Source of the DNA: Flavobacterium selenitireducens
GTDB taxonomy: Bacteria > Bacteroidota > Bacteroidia > Flavobacteriales > Flavobacteriaceae
Reading direction: 5' to 3'
DNA length: 64,000 nt
NCBI RefSeq assembly: GCF_014748335.1
Contig: NZ_JAAVIY010000011.1
Location: 23,079 to 87,078 of the forward strand
The position numbers and the translations under genes were made by a program. The notes below the pieces were generated by a model, which saw only the letters and a list, made by a program, of their open reading frames with translations, was not told the origin of the DNA and made no database searches. Shown piece after piece: positions 34,790-43,277 of this stretch (positions within the stretch are counted from its first letter, which is position 1; every line of letters starts with the position of its first letter).

Positions 34790-35312
34790 ATTGAACCCGC
34801 TCCGCGTATACGATATAATACCGATTTGTGAAGCGCCTCAACAATGGCCGTATCCCGAATTTTTTCACCGGATTCGTCCAACGTTGCCGATCGATGATTT
34901 TCCAGCCCGTTTTTTCTAGAAGCCAATCGAGCTGCCAGTCCTCAAATTCGTGATAGTGGCGGTCCCAAGGGTCGGTTTTGGAGCGATAAGCCGGCGAAAA
35001 CCAAAGCCGCATCGGGATGGAAATAAAAAGCTTTTCGGATTTTATTTGCTCCAGGACGGTATACGGATTGAGCAGGTGCTCAAAAATCTCAAATGCCGTC
35101 ACGATGTCGTAGTCGCTGTTTTGCAACGCAGACTGGTCGTTGTCAAGGTCTTCCCCGGTGGTATTCATGACGTTGAAACCCTCGCTTTTCATGATTTTGG
35201 AAAATGGGTTTTCGACGCCGAGATCGAGGATCTTCCCGTCGGCTGAAGCGTGTTTTTTGAGGAACGCCAACGTGAGACGGAAGCGTTTGTCTGGATACGT
35301 ATTTTCGTACAT
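34788..35312 (-). CDS. Class I SAM-dependent methyltransferase
   Basis: 174 residues from ATG 35312 (MYENTYPDKRFRLTLAFL). A longer in-frame ATG at 35345 lies inside the structured repeat and would encode its sequence, so I reject it. The SAM site KILDLGVENPFSKIM (about 27-41) has a degenerate glycine motif. DYDIVTAFEIFEHLLNPYTVL fits Methyltransf_11/23 proteins. A glycosyltransferase follows, suggesting glycan or lipid decoration. Confidence 0.85.
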   Translation of the reverse strand: MYENTYPDKRFRLTLAFLKKHASADGKILDLGVENPFSKIMKSEGFNVMNTTGEDLDNDQSALQNSDYDIVTAFEIFEHLLNPYTVLEQIKSEKLFISIPMRLWFSPAYRSKTDPWDRHYHEFEDWQLDWLLEKTGWKIIDRQRWTNPVKKFGIRPLLRRFTNRYYIVYAERVQ

Positions 35313-35324
35313 GTGTCGATTGCC

Positions 35325-35411
35325 TAGCCCCGATTGCAGCGGCATCCTTTTAAAACCTCAAAGGTTTTCAAAACCTTTGAGGTTTTAAAAGATATAGCGC
35401 AAAGCGGGAAA
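35325..35411 (-). ncRNA. Structured intergenic element, copy 1
   Basis: On the minus strand it reads CCCGCTTTGCGCTATATC-TTTT, a central 45-base hairpin with perfect 22-bp arms (35347-35391), then AAAAG-GATGCCGCTGCAATC-GGGGCTA. It ends 12 bases before the methyltransferase ATG, so it would be in that mRNA's 5' region if transcribed from the KASIII side. The same head and tail occur at 61087-61220, and the tail at 63951. Whether it is an RNA gene, a leader or a mobile repeat is open; a comparison with the Flavo-1 RNA is worth making. Confidence 0.6.
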
Positions 35412-35430
35412 ATGCTCCTAAAAGTTAAAA

Positions 35431-36492
35431 TCAATAACGGTAGACGAATGCGTTGATGTTCATGCCCGCGCCAACCGAGGCAAAGATAAGCACATCGCCC
35501 TTATGCAACTGATGGTCGCCTTCCAAATTTCCGTTTACGAGCAAATCGTATAAGGTTGGTACCGTCGCGACCGAACTGTTGCCCAATTTGTGGATCGACA
35601 TCGGCATGATGCCCTCGGGCGGATTTTGTCCGTAAAGCTTGTAAAACCGCTCGATGATAGCTTCGTCCATTTTTTCGTTGGCCTGGTGGATGAGCACTTT
35701 TTTGACTTCGGAAATGGCGATGCCGCTTTTCTCCAGACAAGATTTCATGGCAAGCGGAACCTGGTTGAGTGCGAACTCATAGATCTTTCGGCCGTGCATC
35801 TTGATATAACGCACATCCGGGTCGAGTTCTTTATTGTAGGAATTCCCGAAGTAGAGAAAATAGGCCTCGTCATAAGTGAACGTCGCGCTTTCGTATGAAA
35901 TCAGGCCTTCCTCGTCTCCGTTTGCTTCGACGATGGTCGCGCCGGCTCCGTCCGAATAAATCATCGAATCGCGATCGTGGACGTCGACGACCCTGGAAAG
36001 CGTTTCGGCCCCGATAACCAGGCAACGTTTGGCCATTCCGGACTTGATGAACGCATTGGCCTGAAGCACGCCTTCTATCCATCCGGGACAGCCGAAAAGG
36101 ATATCGTAAGCGACACACTTCGGATTTTTGATTCGCAGTTTCGATTTGACACGCGTGGCAAGGCTCGGCAACATATCCGATTGAATCGCGCCTTTTTTGA
36201 CGTCCCCGAAATTGTGGGCCATGATGATGTAATCGATAGTTTCCCGATCGATTCCTGCGCTCTCAATGGCTTTTTCGGCGGCGAGAAAGGCGATGTCGGA
36301 CGTGTGCAAATCATCCGAAACATAGCGTCTTTCCTCGATTCCGGTAATGTCCTTGAATTTTTTGATGACCACTTCGCCAGGATAGTGGAGCGGTGTTCCG
36401 TCTTCGTTGAGGAATCGGTGCTGGCCGAAATCGGCATTGGTCATGGCTACTTCAGGGATGTAACTTCCCGAACCGGTTATTCTGACGTTCAT
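35431..36492 (-). CDS. 3-oxoacyl-ACP synthase III-like (KASIII/FabH family) condensing enzyme
   Basis: 353 residues, thiolase fold. The Cys-His-Asn triad is visible: Cys135 (LFGCPGW), His268 (LIHQANEKM), Asn304 (KLGNSSVATVPTL). FabH-like enzymes condense an acyl-CoA with malonyl-ACP. Inserts compared with housekeeping FabH (residues 25-45) suggest a specialised member acting on an uncommon acyl group. A -7 like box TACCTTTA lies at 36514-36521. Confidence 0.9.
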   Translation of the reverse strand: MNVRITGSGSYIPEVAMTNADFGQHRFLNEDGTPLHYPGEVVIKKFKDITGIEERRYVSDDLHTSDIAFLAAEKAIESAGIDRETIDYIIMAHNFGDVKKGAIQSDMLPSLATRVKSKLRIKNPKCVAYDILFGCPGWIEGVLQANAFIKSGMAKRCLVIGAETLSRVVDVHDRDSMIYSDGAGATIVEANGDEEGLISYESATFTYDEAYFLYFGNSYNKELDPDVRYIKMHGRKIYEFALNQVPLAMKSCLEKSGIAISEVKKVLIHQANEKMDEAIIERFYKLYGQNPPEGIMPMSIHKLGNSSVATVPTLYDLLVNGNLEGDHQLHKGDVLIFASVGAGMNINAFVYRY

Positions 36493-36628
36493 GCAAATGG
36501 CAATTAATTAATATAAAGGTAACTTTAATAACCTTTTCGGATGGCGAAAAAGTACAAACGAAGCACAAATTGCGATTTTTTCAACAAATACCAAGCAAAA
36601 AAACGGATGCCGAAATTTTAGTCCAGAA

Positions 36629-36994
36629 TCATCGGATTTTGACTTGCATTATCGTGGCAATGCTCAACGCCCGCGTCTTGACTATTTCGGCATTTTCGCC
36701 CGAGAAATTCTCGTTCACGGCCGCTTCGAACGTTTTGAGCCACGTTTGGAAATGTCCGGGTGAGAGCTTGGCTTTTTCGTTCAGTTCGACGTGAAGCTGC
36801 ATGACGTTTTTTTTGTAAACGCCGCTGTGCAACAAAACCTGTTCCCAAAAATCGGTGATGGTAGGCAAGTGTTCGGCCATGTCGATTTTGGCAACGTCAA
36901 TGAAAATCCGATGCATTTCCGGGTTTTGCAACAGCGTGTCGTAAAACCGTGCGAGCAGTAATTCTAAATCTTGTCTGTTTTGGATATCGGGCAT
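36629..36994 (-). CDS. Group III truncated haemoglobin
   Basis: 121 residues, a 2-on-2 globin: ARFYDTLLQNPEMHRIFIDVAKIDMAEHLPTITDFWEQVLL, then VMQLHVELNEKAKLSPGHFQTWLKTF with candidate haem-ligand His residues. Such proteins handle O2, NO or peroxides at low concentration. The ATG is preceded within 30 bases by the T-rich end of the upstream terminator-like inverted repeat. It may still be read through from gcvP. Confidence 0.9.
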   Translation of the reverse strand: MPDIQNRQDLELLLARFYDTLLQNPEMHRIFIDVAKIDMAEHLPTITDFWEQVLLHSGVYKKNVMQLHVELNEKAKLSPGHFQTWLKTFEAAVNENFSGENAEIVKTRALSIATIMQVKIR

Positions 36995-37007
36995 GATAAA
37001 AAAATTA

Positions 37008-37073
37008 AACCATTAAGGACGTTGAGGACATTAAGTTTTTCGCATCTTAATGAACTTAATGTCCTTAATGGTT
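37008..37073. terminator. Long inverted repeat after gcvP, terminator-like
   Basis: Arms aaccattaaggac / gtccttaatggtt (13 bp) and attaagtt / aacttaat (8 bp) pair perfectly. The left arm carries a 9-base insertion (37021-37029), itself a near copy of the adjoining GGAC word. A/T tracts flank both sides. Serves as the gcvP terminator on the minus strand; also belongs to the ACCATTAAG repeat words. Confidence 0.7.
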
Positions 37074-37093
37074 CAAAAAAGCAATCGACTAAT

Positions 37094-39943
37094 TTACGAT
37101 TCCATGTAAGCCTCGATCGGCGCACAGGAACAAATCAAATTCCGGTCACCGTAAGCATCGTCAACGCGGCGAACCGATGGCCAGAATTTATTGTCGGCGA
37201 TATATTCCAACGGGAAAGCAGCCTTTTCACGCGAATACGGCAAATCCCAAGTGTCCGAAGTCAACATCGCCAGGGTATGAGGCGCGTTCTTCAGGACATT
37301 GTTCTTGTCATCAGATGTCGCTTCGGCGATCTCCTTGCGGATTGAAATCATCGCATCGCAAAAACGATCCAGTTCTTCGAGGTTTTCAGATTCGGTTGGT
37401 TCGATCATGAGCGTTCCGGCGACCGGGAACGAGACGGTAGGAGCGTGGAAGCCGTAATCCATAAGGCGTTTGGCGATATCGGTCACTTCGATTCCGTTTT
37501 CCTTGAACGGTCGGCACTCGATGATCATCTCGTGAGCCGCACGTCCCATTTCGCCTGTGTAAAGCGTTTCGTAATGCCCGGAAAGGCGCTCTTTCATGTA
37601 ATTGGCGTTCAAAATGGCGTGCTCCGTAGCCGAAGTCAAACCTTCCGCCCCAAGCATGGTGATGTAACCGTAAGAGATCAGGCAAACCAAAGCCGATCCG
37701 TAAGGTGCGGCAGAAATCGCAGAGATCGCTTTGTCACCTCCTGTGGCTATGATCGGATTCGTCGGAAGGAAAGGAACCAAATGTTCGGCTACGCAAATCG
37801 GCCCGACTCCAGGTCCGCCTCCTCCGTGAGGAATGGCAAACGTTTTATGCAGGTTCAAGTGGCAAACGTCAGCACCTATCGTGGCCGGGTTCGTCAATCC
37901 GACCTGGGCGTTCATGTTCGCTCCGTCCATATAAACCTGTCCGCCGTTTTCGTGTATGATTTTCGTGACTTCGATGATCGACGCTTCATAAACGCCATGA
38001 GTCGACGGATAGGTAACCATCACACACGATAAGTTGGCTTTGTGTTCGATTGCCTTTGCACGCAAATCTTCGACATCGATGTTTCCGTTCTCCATGGTTT
38101 TGGTCACGACAATGTGCATGCCTGCCATGGCCGCAGACGCAGGGTTCGTCCCGTGGGCAGAAGCCGGGATAAGACAAACGTTGCGATGTCCGTCACCATT
38201 GGCGATGTGAAATGCGCGAATGGCCATCAATCCGGCGTATTCGCCTTGGGCTCCGGAATTTGGTTGAAGCGACGTACCCGCAAAACCCGTGATCACATTG
38301 AGTTGGTGCTCGAGTTTTTTGAGCATCGTCAGATATCCCTCGGCTTGCTCCACTGGCGCAAAAGGGTGGATGCTGTTCCATTGCGGCATCGAAAGCGGCA
38401 ACATTTCAGCGGCGGCGTTGAGTTTCATCGTACACGAACCAAGCGAAATCATCGAATGGTTCAACGCGAGATCCTTGCGCTCAAGTTTTTTGATGTAGCG
38501 CATCAAGGCCGTTTCTGAATGGTGGCTGTTGAAGACCTCGTGTTTGAGGAATCCCGAAGTTCTTTCGAGGTTGTCCGGATAATTCGTATCCGAGGCGAGT
38601 CCAGCGACCTTTACTGTCTCTTTTCCGACGGCTTCAGCGAAAATCGCGACAATTTGATTGATATCGTGAAGCGACGTCGTTTCGTTGAACGAAATTGAAA
38701 TCGTGTCGGCGTCGACATAATAAAAGTTGATTTCGTGTTTCTCCGCTATCGCTTTCACTTTGGATGCGTCCGCTTTGACGAGGATCGTGTCGAAAAAGTG
38801 GGAATTGGTTTGGTACACTCCGATTTTGTTCAAGGCATCGGCTGTGGTGACGGCAGAAGCATGGACTTTATCGGCAATGTAACCCAATCCTTTCGGACCG
38901 TGATAAACCGCGTACATTCCGGCCATGACCGCCAAAAGTACTTGGGCGGTACAGATATTTGATGTGGCTTTTTCGCGTTTGATATGCTGTTCGCGTGTCT
39001 GCAACGCCATGCGCAACGCACGGTTTCCGTTCACGTCGACGGTAACGCCTATGATGCGACCCGGCATTGAGCGTTTGTATTCTTCTTTTGTGGCGAAGAA
39101 ACCGGCGTGAGGTCCGCCGTAACCCATAGGGATTCCGAAGCGCTGTGTGGTTCCTACCACGACGTCGGCGCCCATTTCTCCGGGAGATGTCAATTTGACG
39201 AGCGACAAAATATCGGCTGCGACCGCGACTTTGATGTCTTTGGATTTTGCTTTTTGGATGAATCCGGCGTAGTCGTAAACCTGTCCGAATTTACCCGGGT
39301 ATTGCAGGATCGCCCCGAAGAAATCATCCGCGAAAGCGAATTCCTCGTGGTTTCCGATGACCAGTTCGATTCCGATTGGAGTCGCACGGGTTTCCAGTAC
39401 GGAAAGTGTCTGAGGCAAAATCTCCTCAGAAACGAAGAATTTATTGGCGTTGTTCTTTTTCTGGTCGCGCGTCCTTACGTCGAACAAAAGCGCCATGGCT
39501 TCGGCAGCAGCCGTTCCTTCGTCGAGAAGGGAAGCGTTGGCGATTTCCATACCCGAAAGCTCAATGACAGTCGTTTGGAAGTTCAGAAGCGCTTCGAGTC
39601 GGCCTTGTGCGATTTCTGCCTGGTAAGGCGTGTAAGCCGTATACCAGCCTGGGTTTTCGAAAATGTTGCGTTGGATTACCGCGGGAACGATCGTCGGATG
39701 ATAACCCAACCCGATGTAGGTTTTGAAAACCTTGTTCTTGTTGCCAAGAGCCACGATGTGATTGTAGAATTCGTATTCGGTAAGCGCAGGCTCGAGGTCG
39801 AGCGGGGCTTTGAGGCGGATATCGTCCGGGAGCGTTTCGTAAACCAGGCGTTCGATGGAATCTACACCAATGGTTTTCAACATTTTCTGTACATCATTCT
39901 CGCGTGGTCCGATGTGCCTCAATGCAAAAGCGTCTGTTCTCAT
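37094..39943 (-). CDS. gcvP: Glycine dehydrogenase (decarboxylating), P-protein of the glycine cleavage system
   Basis: 949 residues from ATG 39943 (MRTDAFALRHIGPRENDV). An in-frame ATG at 39979 adds 12 non-conserved residues and overlaps the -7 box. It is the single-chain P-protein: two aminotransferase-like halves and PLP-Lys motif HLNLHKTFAIPHGGGGPG in the second half. It decarboxylates glycine and passes aminomethyl to lipoyl-H protein. gcvT and gcvH are not in this window. -7 element at 39977-39984. Confidence 0.97.
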   Translation of the reverse strand: MRTDAFALRHIGPRENDVQKMLKTIGVDSIERLVYETLPDDIRLKAPLDLEPALTEYEFYNHIVALGNKNKVFKTYIGLGYHPTIVPAVIQRNIFENPGWYTAYTPYQAEIAQGRLEALLNFQTTVIELSGMEIANASLLDEGTAAAEAMALLFDVRTRDQKKNNANKFFVSEEILPQTLSVLETRATPIGIELVIGNHEEFAFADDFFGAILQYPGKFGQVYDYAGFIQKAKSKDIKVAVAADILSLVKLTSPGEMGADVVVGTTQRFGIPMGYGGPHAGFFATKEEYKRSMPGRIIGVTVDVNGNRALRMALQTREQHIKREKATSNICTAQVLLAVMAGMYAVYHGPKGLGYIADKVHASAVTTADALNKIGVYQTNSHFFDTILVKADASKVKAIAEKHEINFYYVDADTISISFNETTSLHDINQIVAIFAEAVGKETVKVAGLASDTNYPDNLERTSGFLKHEVFNSHHSETALMRYIKKLERKDLALNHSMISLGSCTMKLNAAAEMLPLSMPQWNSIHPFAPVEQAEGYLTMLKKLEHQLNVITGFAGTSLQPNSGAQGEYAGLMAIRAFHIANGDGHRNVCLIPASAHGTNPASAAMAGMHIVVTKTMENGNIDVEDLRAKAIEHKANLSCVMVTYPSTHGVYEASIIEVTKIIHENGGQVYMDGANMNAQVGLTNPATIGADVCHLNLHKTFAIPHGGGGPGVGPICVAEHLVPFLPTNPIIATGGDKAISAISAAPYGSALVCLISYGYITMLGAEGLTSATEHAILNANYMKERLSGHYETLYTGEMGRAAHEMIIECRPFKENGIEVTDIAKRLMDYGFHAPTVSFPVAGTLMIEPTESENLEELDRFCDAMISIRKEIAEATSDDKNNVLKNAPHTLAMLTSDTWDLPYSREKAAFPLEYIADNKFWPSVRRVDDAYGDRNLICSCAPIEAYMES

Positions 39944-39976
39944 AAAAGGGTAAAATGCGTGTTGTTTAAAGTGCCA

Positions 39977-39984
39977 CAAAAGTA
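39977..39984 (-). promoter_or_regulatory. -7 element TACTTTTG of gcvP
   Basis: Perfect TAnnTTTG on the minus strand, 33 bases before the chosen gcvP ATG. No standard -33 box at 17-23 bases. Confidence 0.5.
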
Positions 39985-40044
39985 CTGAATACTTGCAAAA
40001 ATTGAACTGGCTTTAACGCTGATTTTTAGGAATTTTTCAACCAA

Positions 40045-40077
40045 TTGCTTACCTTGTCGATACAGTCCGTAATTTTA
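40045..40077 (+). promoter_or_regulatory. Promoter TTG-N22-TAATTTTA
   Basis: TTG at 40045-40047 and TAATTTTA at 40070-40077. The ATG of the membrane-protein gene begins 5 bases after, so the transcript may be leaderless. Confidence 0.5.
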
Positions 40078-40082
40078 GGGCA

Positions 40083-40904
40083 ATGAAGCCAATTGTGAGA
40101 CTCGTCGACTTTGTGATCCACGGCAGTGTGATCGTGGCCCTTTCAGTGTTTGCGTTGATACAGGTAACGACGATCCGGATGGGTTTGCCGTTCGATCCGT
40201 CTGTGTCGTGGTTTGGATTTTTTGGGACGATCGTCGGATACAACTTCGTGAAATACGATGCCATCGCCCGAGGCGGGAAACCGCAGTTCAGTTTGCGAAT
40301 GAAAGCCTTCATTGCGTTGAGCTTCGCGAGTTTTCTCGGCACGGCTTACTTTTTTTTCCAATTGACATTCCCGACGCAGATCGTTTCGGTCGCCGTTTTC
40401 GGTATTACCGCATTGTACACGTTGCCTTTTTTTCCGAACCGCAAAACCGCACGCGACTGGGCCGGGCTCAAGATCTATTTCGTGGCCTTGAGCTGGGTAG
40501 GCGTCACCGTAGTGCTCCCGATGGTCAATGCTGGAGAAGCCGTTACCCTGGACGTTTACGTCACCGCGATACAGCGCTTCATACTCGTAGTGGTATTGCT
40601 GTTTATTTTCGAGATCATCGATTTGGCTTGGGACGATCCGCACTTGAAAACCGTTCCTCAACAAATCGGAATCGCCAGGACAAAGTGGTTGGGCTTGGCG
40701 CTGATGGCGATCCTTTTAGCACTGGAACTGTTGAAGACGCACAAAAGTGAGCCTATTTTTTGGTGTAATGTGGCGTTCGGTTCAGCCGTAGTGGTTTGCC
40801 TTTTCCTCGCCAACGAGAGGCGCGGAAAATACTATACGATGCTTTTCGTGGAAAGTTTGACGATTGGATGGTGGCTTTTGTTGTGGCTGGTGATAAAAAA
40901 TTAA
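40083..40904 (+). CDS. Polytopic membrane protein of unknown function (UbiA-like appearance)
   Basis: 273 residues with about eight membrane helices spaced as in UbiA-type prenyltransferases. An FGTIVGYNFVKYDAIARGG segment and FEIIDLAWDDPHLKTVPQQIG resemble Asp-rich loops, but the classical NDxxDxxxD motif is missing. I do not assign a reaction. Monocistronic, promoter close to the ATG. Confidence 0.75.
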   Translation: MKPIVRLVDFVIHGSVIVALSVFALIQVTTIRMGLPFDPSVSWFGFFGTIVGYNFVKYDAIARGGKPQFSLRMKAFIALSFASFLGTAYFFFQLTFPTQIVSVAVFGITALYTLPFFPNRKTARDWAGLKIYFVALSWVGVTVVLPMVNAGEAVTLDVYVTAIQRFILVVVLLFIFEIIDLAWDDPHLKTVPQQIGIARTKWLGLALMAILLALELLKTHKSEPIFWCNVAFGSAVVVCLFLANERRGKYYTMLFVESLTIGWWLLLWLVIKN

Positions 40905-41074
40905 AAAATTAACATTTTGTCTTAAAATATTGAAGTTTAGCAAGATGTAACGATAACGTTATAGTGGCGACGATGAATTTGGTTAAAAATTCACGCTGAA
41001 TTAGTTAAAAGTGAAAATTCGCATTGTGTCCTATTTTTTGGTTTCGTAATTTAAGCTACCCAAAATTGCTAATT

Positions 41075-41395
41075 ATGAATTTTCTCCACTTAACCGAAAC
41101 CGACGTTTTGTTGGCCATCATCACAACTTCTGGTGTACTTGCAGGGCTGTTCGCCTATTTGATGCTTCCATCGGTAAAACGCGGCAGGCAAAACTGCATC
41201 AAGAGCATGTTGTTCGGGATCATCTTTTCACTTGTTTCCTACATGCTTGTCCATGCGTTGTTCGATCACATTATGCGAGGCGTCCCCGTTGAATTGCGCG
41301 GGTTGTTTTCGTGGTGCGTTTCGTTCCTGCCGGCACTGTTGCTTTCCATAACTTATGGGCTTGTCGTGAGGCGACAGGGAAAAGTGGAGTTTTAA
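41075..41395 (+). CDS. Small three-helix membrane protein, paralog of the one at 45567
   Basis: 106 residues from ATG 41075. Three hydrophobic helices (about 10-30, 44-66, 80-98) and short basic loops. It shares with the protein encoded at 45567 the pattern G(V/M)L(A/G)G(L/F)-x2-YLM, then K-S-(M/L)-L-F-G near residue 45 and the same helix order. The family is unknown to me. It converges with the SRPBCC gene (4-base overlap). Confidence 0.75.
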   Translation: MNFLHLTETDVLLAIITTSGVLAGLFAYLMLPSVKRGRQNCIKSMLFGIIFSLVSYMLVHALFDHIMRGVPVELRGLFSWCVSFLPALLLSITYGLVVRRQGKVEF

Positions 41396-41811
41396 CGCAC
41401 AGCCTTTTCCGCCATCTGCCTGATAAATTGGTTGCGTGTCGTCATCAGTCGATCGAGGTGTTGCCTCAATACGAGTCTGTCGAAAACAGCGCCTGCCAAT
41501 CCTAGCGGCGTGTCGTACGAAATGATGTCTCGCATTGTGGTTTTTCCGTACGATTCATCGAAATGATGTTCATGACGGAACGACTTGAAGTGGCCGGACA
41601 CCATTTCGTCTACGAAAAATTGAGGCGCCTGCATTTCGGTGATGCTGCTTTCGTGCGTCAGCCAAAGCCCGAAGTGGCGTCCTTTCCAGGTGACGGTTTC
41701 GCCCAATTGCAAAAGGCCTTGCATTTTTCCACCGATTATTTTCTCAGAAGTCTGGGCCGTCGATTCGAGATGTATTTCTAAAGAACGCGACAGGTCGAAA
41801 ACCCGCTGCAT
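41392..41811 (-). CDS. SRPBCC-family ligand-binding protein, start disrupted by a 25-bp duplication
   Basis: 139 residues remain readable from ATG 41811 (MQRVFDLSRSLEIHLES). The original start was almost certainly ATG 41875, which overlaps the upstream gene's stop (ATGA). From there the protein would begin MTKLSLTTLIDAP-MQRVFDL, a perfect SRPBCC first strand, if one copy of the 25-base duplication at 41820-41869 were removed. The duplication shifts the frame after codon 11. Re-initiation at 41811 would lose 13 residues. The rest is intact (SVDEMVSGHF-like FVDEMVSGHFKSFRHEHHF). Polyketide-cyclase-like ligand binder of unknown ligand. Confidence 0.85.
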   Translation of the reverse strand: MQRVFDLSRSLEIHLESTAQTSEKIIGGKMQGLLQLGETVTWKGRHFGLWLTHESSITEMQAPQFFVDEMVSGHFKSFRHEHHFDESYGKTTMRDIISYDTPLGLAGAVFDRLVLRQHLDRLMTTRNQFIRQMAEKAVR

Positions 41812-41819
41812 TGGTGCAT

Positions 41820-41869
41820 CGATTAGCGTCGTAAGCGATAATATCGATTAGCGTCGTAAGCGATAATTT
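41820..41869. repeat. 25-bp tandem duplication causing a frameshift
   Basis: Units 41820-41844 and 41845-41869 match at 24 of 25 positions (they differ at one base near the end). 25 is not a multiple of three. Removing one unit restores one continuous frame from ATG 41875 through the SRPBCC gene. Confidence 0.95.
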
Positions 41870-41871
41870 GG

Positions 41872-42351
41872 TCATAATTCGTTGATTTTTGATGCGATCC
41901 TGCTGCCGAACCAAATGCCGTGCACGAACAAAAAAACGCTGCTGTACACGATCATTACGATTGGCATGACGCCCGCGCAAAGCCAAAAGTTGTCGAGACT
42001 TCGCTCGGTGGGAAATGATGCGACACCAAAAACCCAGCAGAACATTCCGGTGACGGAACTTGCGACCCATAATGTCAAAAAAGCGCAAAAAATACCTGCC
42101 AGCCAGGAAGCGTGTAAATGGGTCGATATAAAGCGCGCTGTTCTTTTGCCGAAGCGTTGCCCGAATACGACAAGCCAGAACGCGAATATGACGTAGCTCC
42201 AAATTGCTCCAACGTCAACGTTCCCCGATTTGTCCTGGCAGAGTGAAAATGCGAGAATGCCAAAGTCTATGGCGAGCGCGATTCCCGTAGCCAGATAGGC
42301 TTCCCGGCTTCCAATTTTTTCGACGGCTTTTCTAATAGCGATAGCGTCCAT
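41872..42351 (-). CDS. Four-helix membrane protein of unknown function
   Basis: 159 residues from ATG 42351 (MDAIAIRKAVEKIGSREAYLA). Longer in-frame starts lie inside the TIGR01777 gene and are rejected. Helices at about 20-37, 48-65, 85-110 and 125-150. I do not recognise the family. It sits two bases after the TIGR01777 stop and its own TGA overlaps the original SRPBCC start. Confidence 0.72.
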   Translation of the reverse strand: MDAIAIRKAVEKIGSREAYLATGIALAIDFGILAFSLCQDKSGNVDVGAIWSYVIFAFWLVVFGQRFGKRTARFISTHLHASWLAGIFCAFLTLWVASSVTGMFCWVFGVASFPTERSLDNFWLCAGVMPIVMIVYSSVFLFVHGIWFGSRIASKINEL

Positions 42352-42353
42352 AA

Positions 42354-43262
42354 TCAGCGAATTAGATTGTGAAGTGCTTTTTCCAACGTTCCGTACACAA
42401 ACCGAAAACCACTGTCGTTGAGTCGCTTCGGGACTACGTTTCGGCTTTTTAGGATCAGCTCGGTTTCCGTACCCATTATGTTTGCCCCGAATTCGAGCAT
42501 TTTTTTGCCGACCGGAACGCCGGCCGCGACGCCCAGGACGGTTCTCAATGTGCGCATGAACAGTGCATTCCGGATAGGCTCCGGAGCAACCACATTGACG
42601 CATCCGCCAAGCTTTTGGGTTATACAGAACTCGACCGCACGCGCAAAGTCTTTTTCGTGTATCCAACTGATGAATTGTCGGCCGCTCCCTTGTTTTCCGC
42701 CAAATCCGAAGCGCGCCAGCTTTTTGAGCGGAGGCAAAGCGCCGCCTTTTTTGCCGAGTACGATCGAGGTGCGCATCGCCGTTTTAAGCGTTTTAGGAGT
42801 TTCGACACTAAAGAATTCGGCTTCCCACGCTTTGGCGACATCCATCGAAAAGTCGGTTCCGATCTCGCCGTAAGTCTCATCCATTTGCTTGTCGAGCGAG
42901 TGGCTGTAAATTGTGGCAGTAGACGAATTCAGCCAATGTTGTGGCGGATTTGCGCAAGTCCTGACGGCCAGGTTCAGTACGGAAGTGCTGTCGATGCGGG
43001 AGTCGAAAATCTCCTTTTTGTTGGCGTCCGTATACCGGCAATCTACTGATTTTCCGGCGAGATTGATGAGCACATCGGCATTTTCGAGTTCGGTTTCCCA
43101 ACCCGTCATTTTGCGCGCATCCCAATTCACGTAACGGATATGTCCGTCCACTTTTGATTTTCCTCTAGTCAGGATCACGATCTGCTCACAGGACTTTTTG
43201 AAATGCTCGATCAGGACGTTGCCGAGAAACCCGGTTCCGGCGGCAATTATCATTTTTTTCAT
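42354..43262 (-). CDS. TIGR01777-family epimerase-like protein
   Basis: 302 residues, extended-SDR fold: AAGTGFLGNVLIEHF near the N-terminus, VNWDARKM, VLINLAGKSVDCRYT, STATIYSHS, and the C-terminal DUF1731 segment (EFGANIMGTETELILKSRNVVPKRLNDSGFRF). YfcH-like proteins have no settled substrate. Part of the GbsR-led operon, tightly spaced on both sides. Confidence 0.92.
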   Translation of the reverse strand: MKKMIIAAGTGFLGNVLIEHFKKSCEQIVILTRGKSKVDGHIRYVNWDARKMTGWETELENADVLINLAGKSVDCRYTDANKKEIFDSRIDSTSVLNLAVRTCANPPQHWLNSSTATIYSHSLDKQMDETYGEIGTDFSMDVAKAWEAEFFSVETPKTLKTAMRTSIVLGKKGGALPPLKKLARFGFGGKQGSGRQFISWIHEKDFARAVEFCITQKLGGCVNVVAPEPIRNALFMRTLRTVLGVAAGVPVGKKMLEFGANIMGTETELILKSRNVVPKRLNDSGFRFVYGTLEKALHNLIR

Positions 43263-43277
43263 GGTTGTGGAATTTAG

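Noticed and set aside
35313..35345. ATG at 35345 as start of the methyltransferase
   Set aside because: The first eleven residues would be encoded by the structured repeat element; homology begins at MYENTYPDKRF.
41744..42202. 152-codon minus-strand frame joining part of the four-helix gene frame to MTKLSLTTLID
   Set aside because: It is explained by the 25-bp duplication: its MTKLSLTTLID segment is the true start of the SRPBCC protein, and the remainder is out-of-frame sequence.
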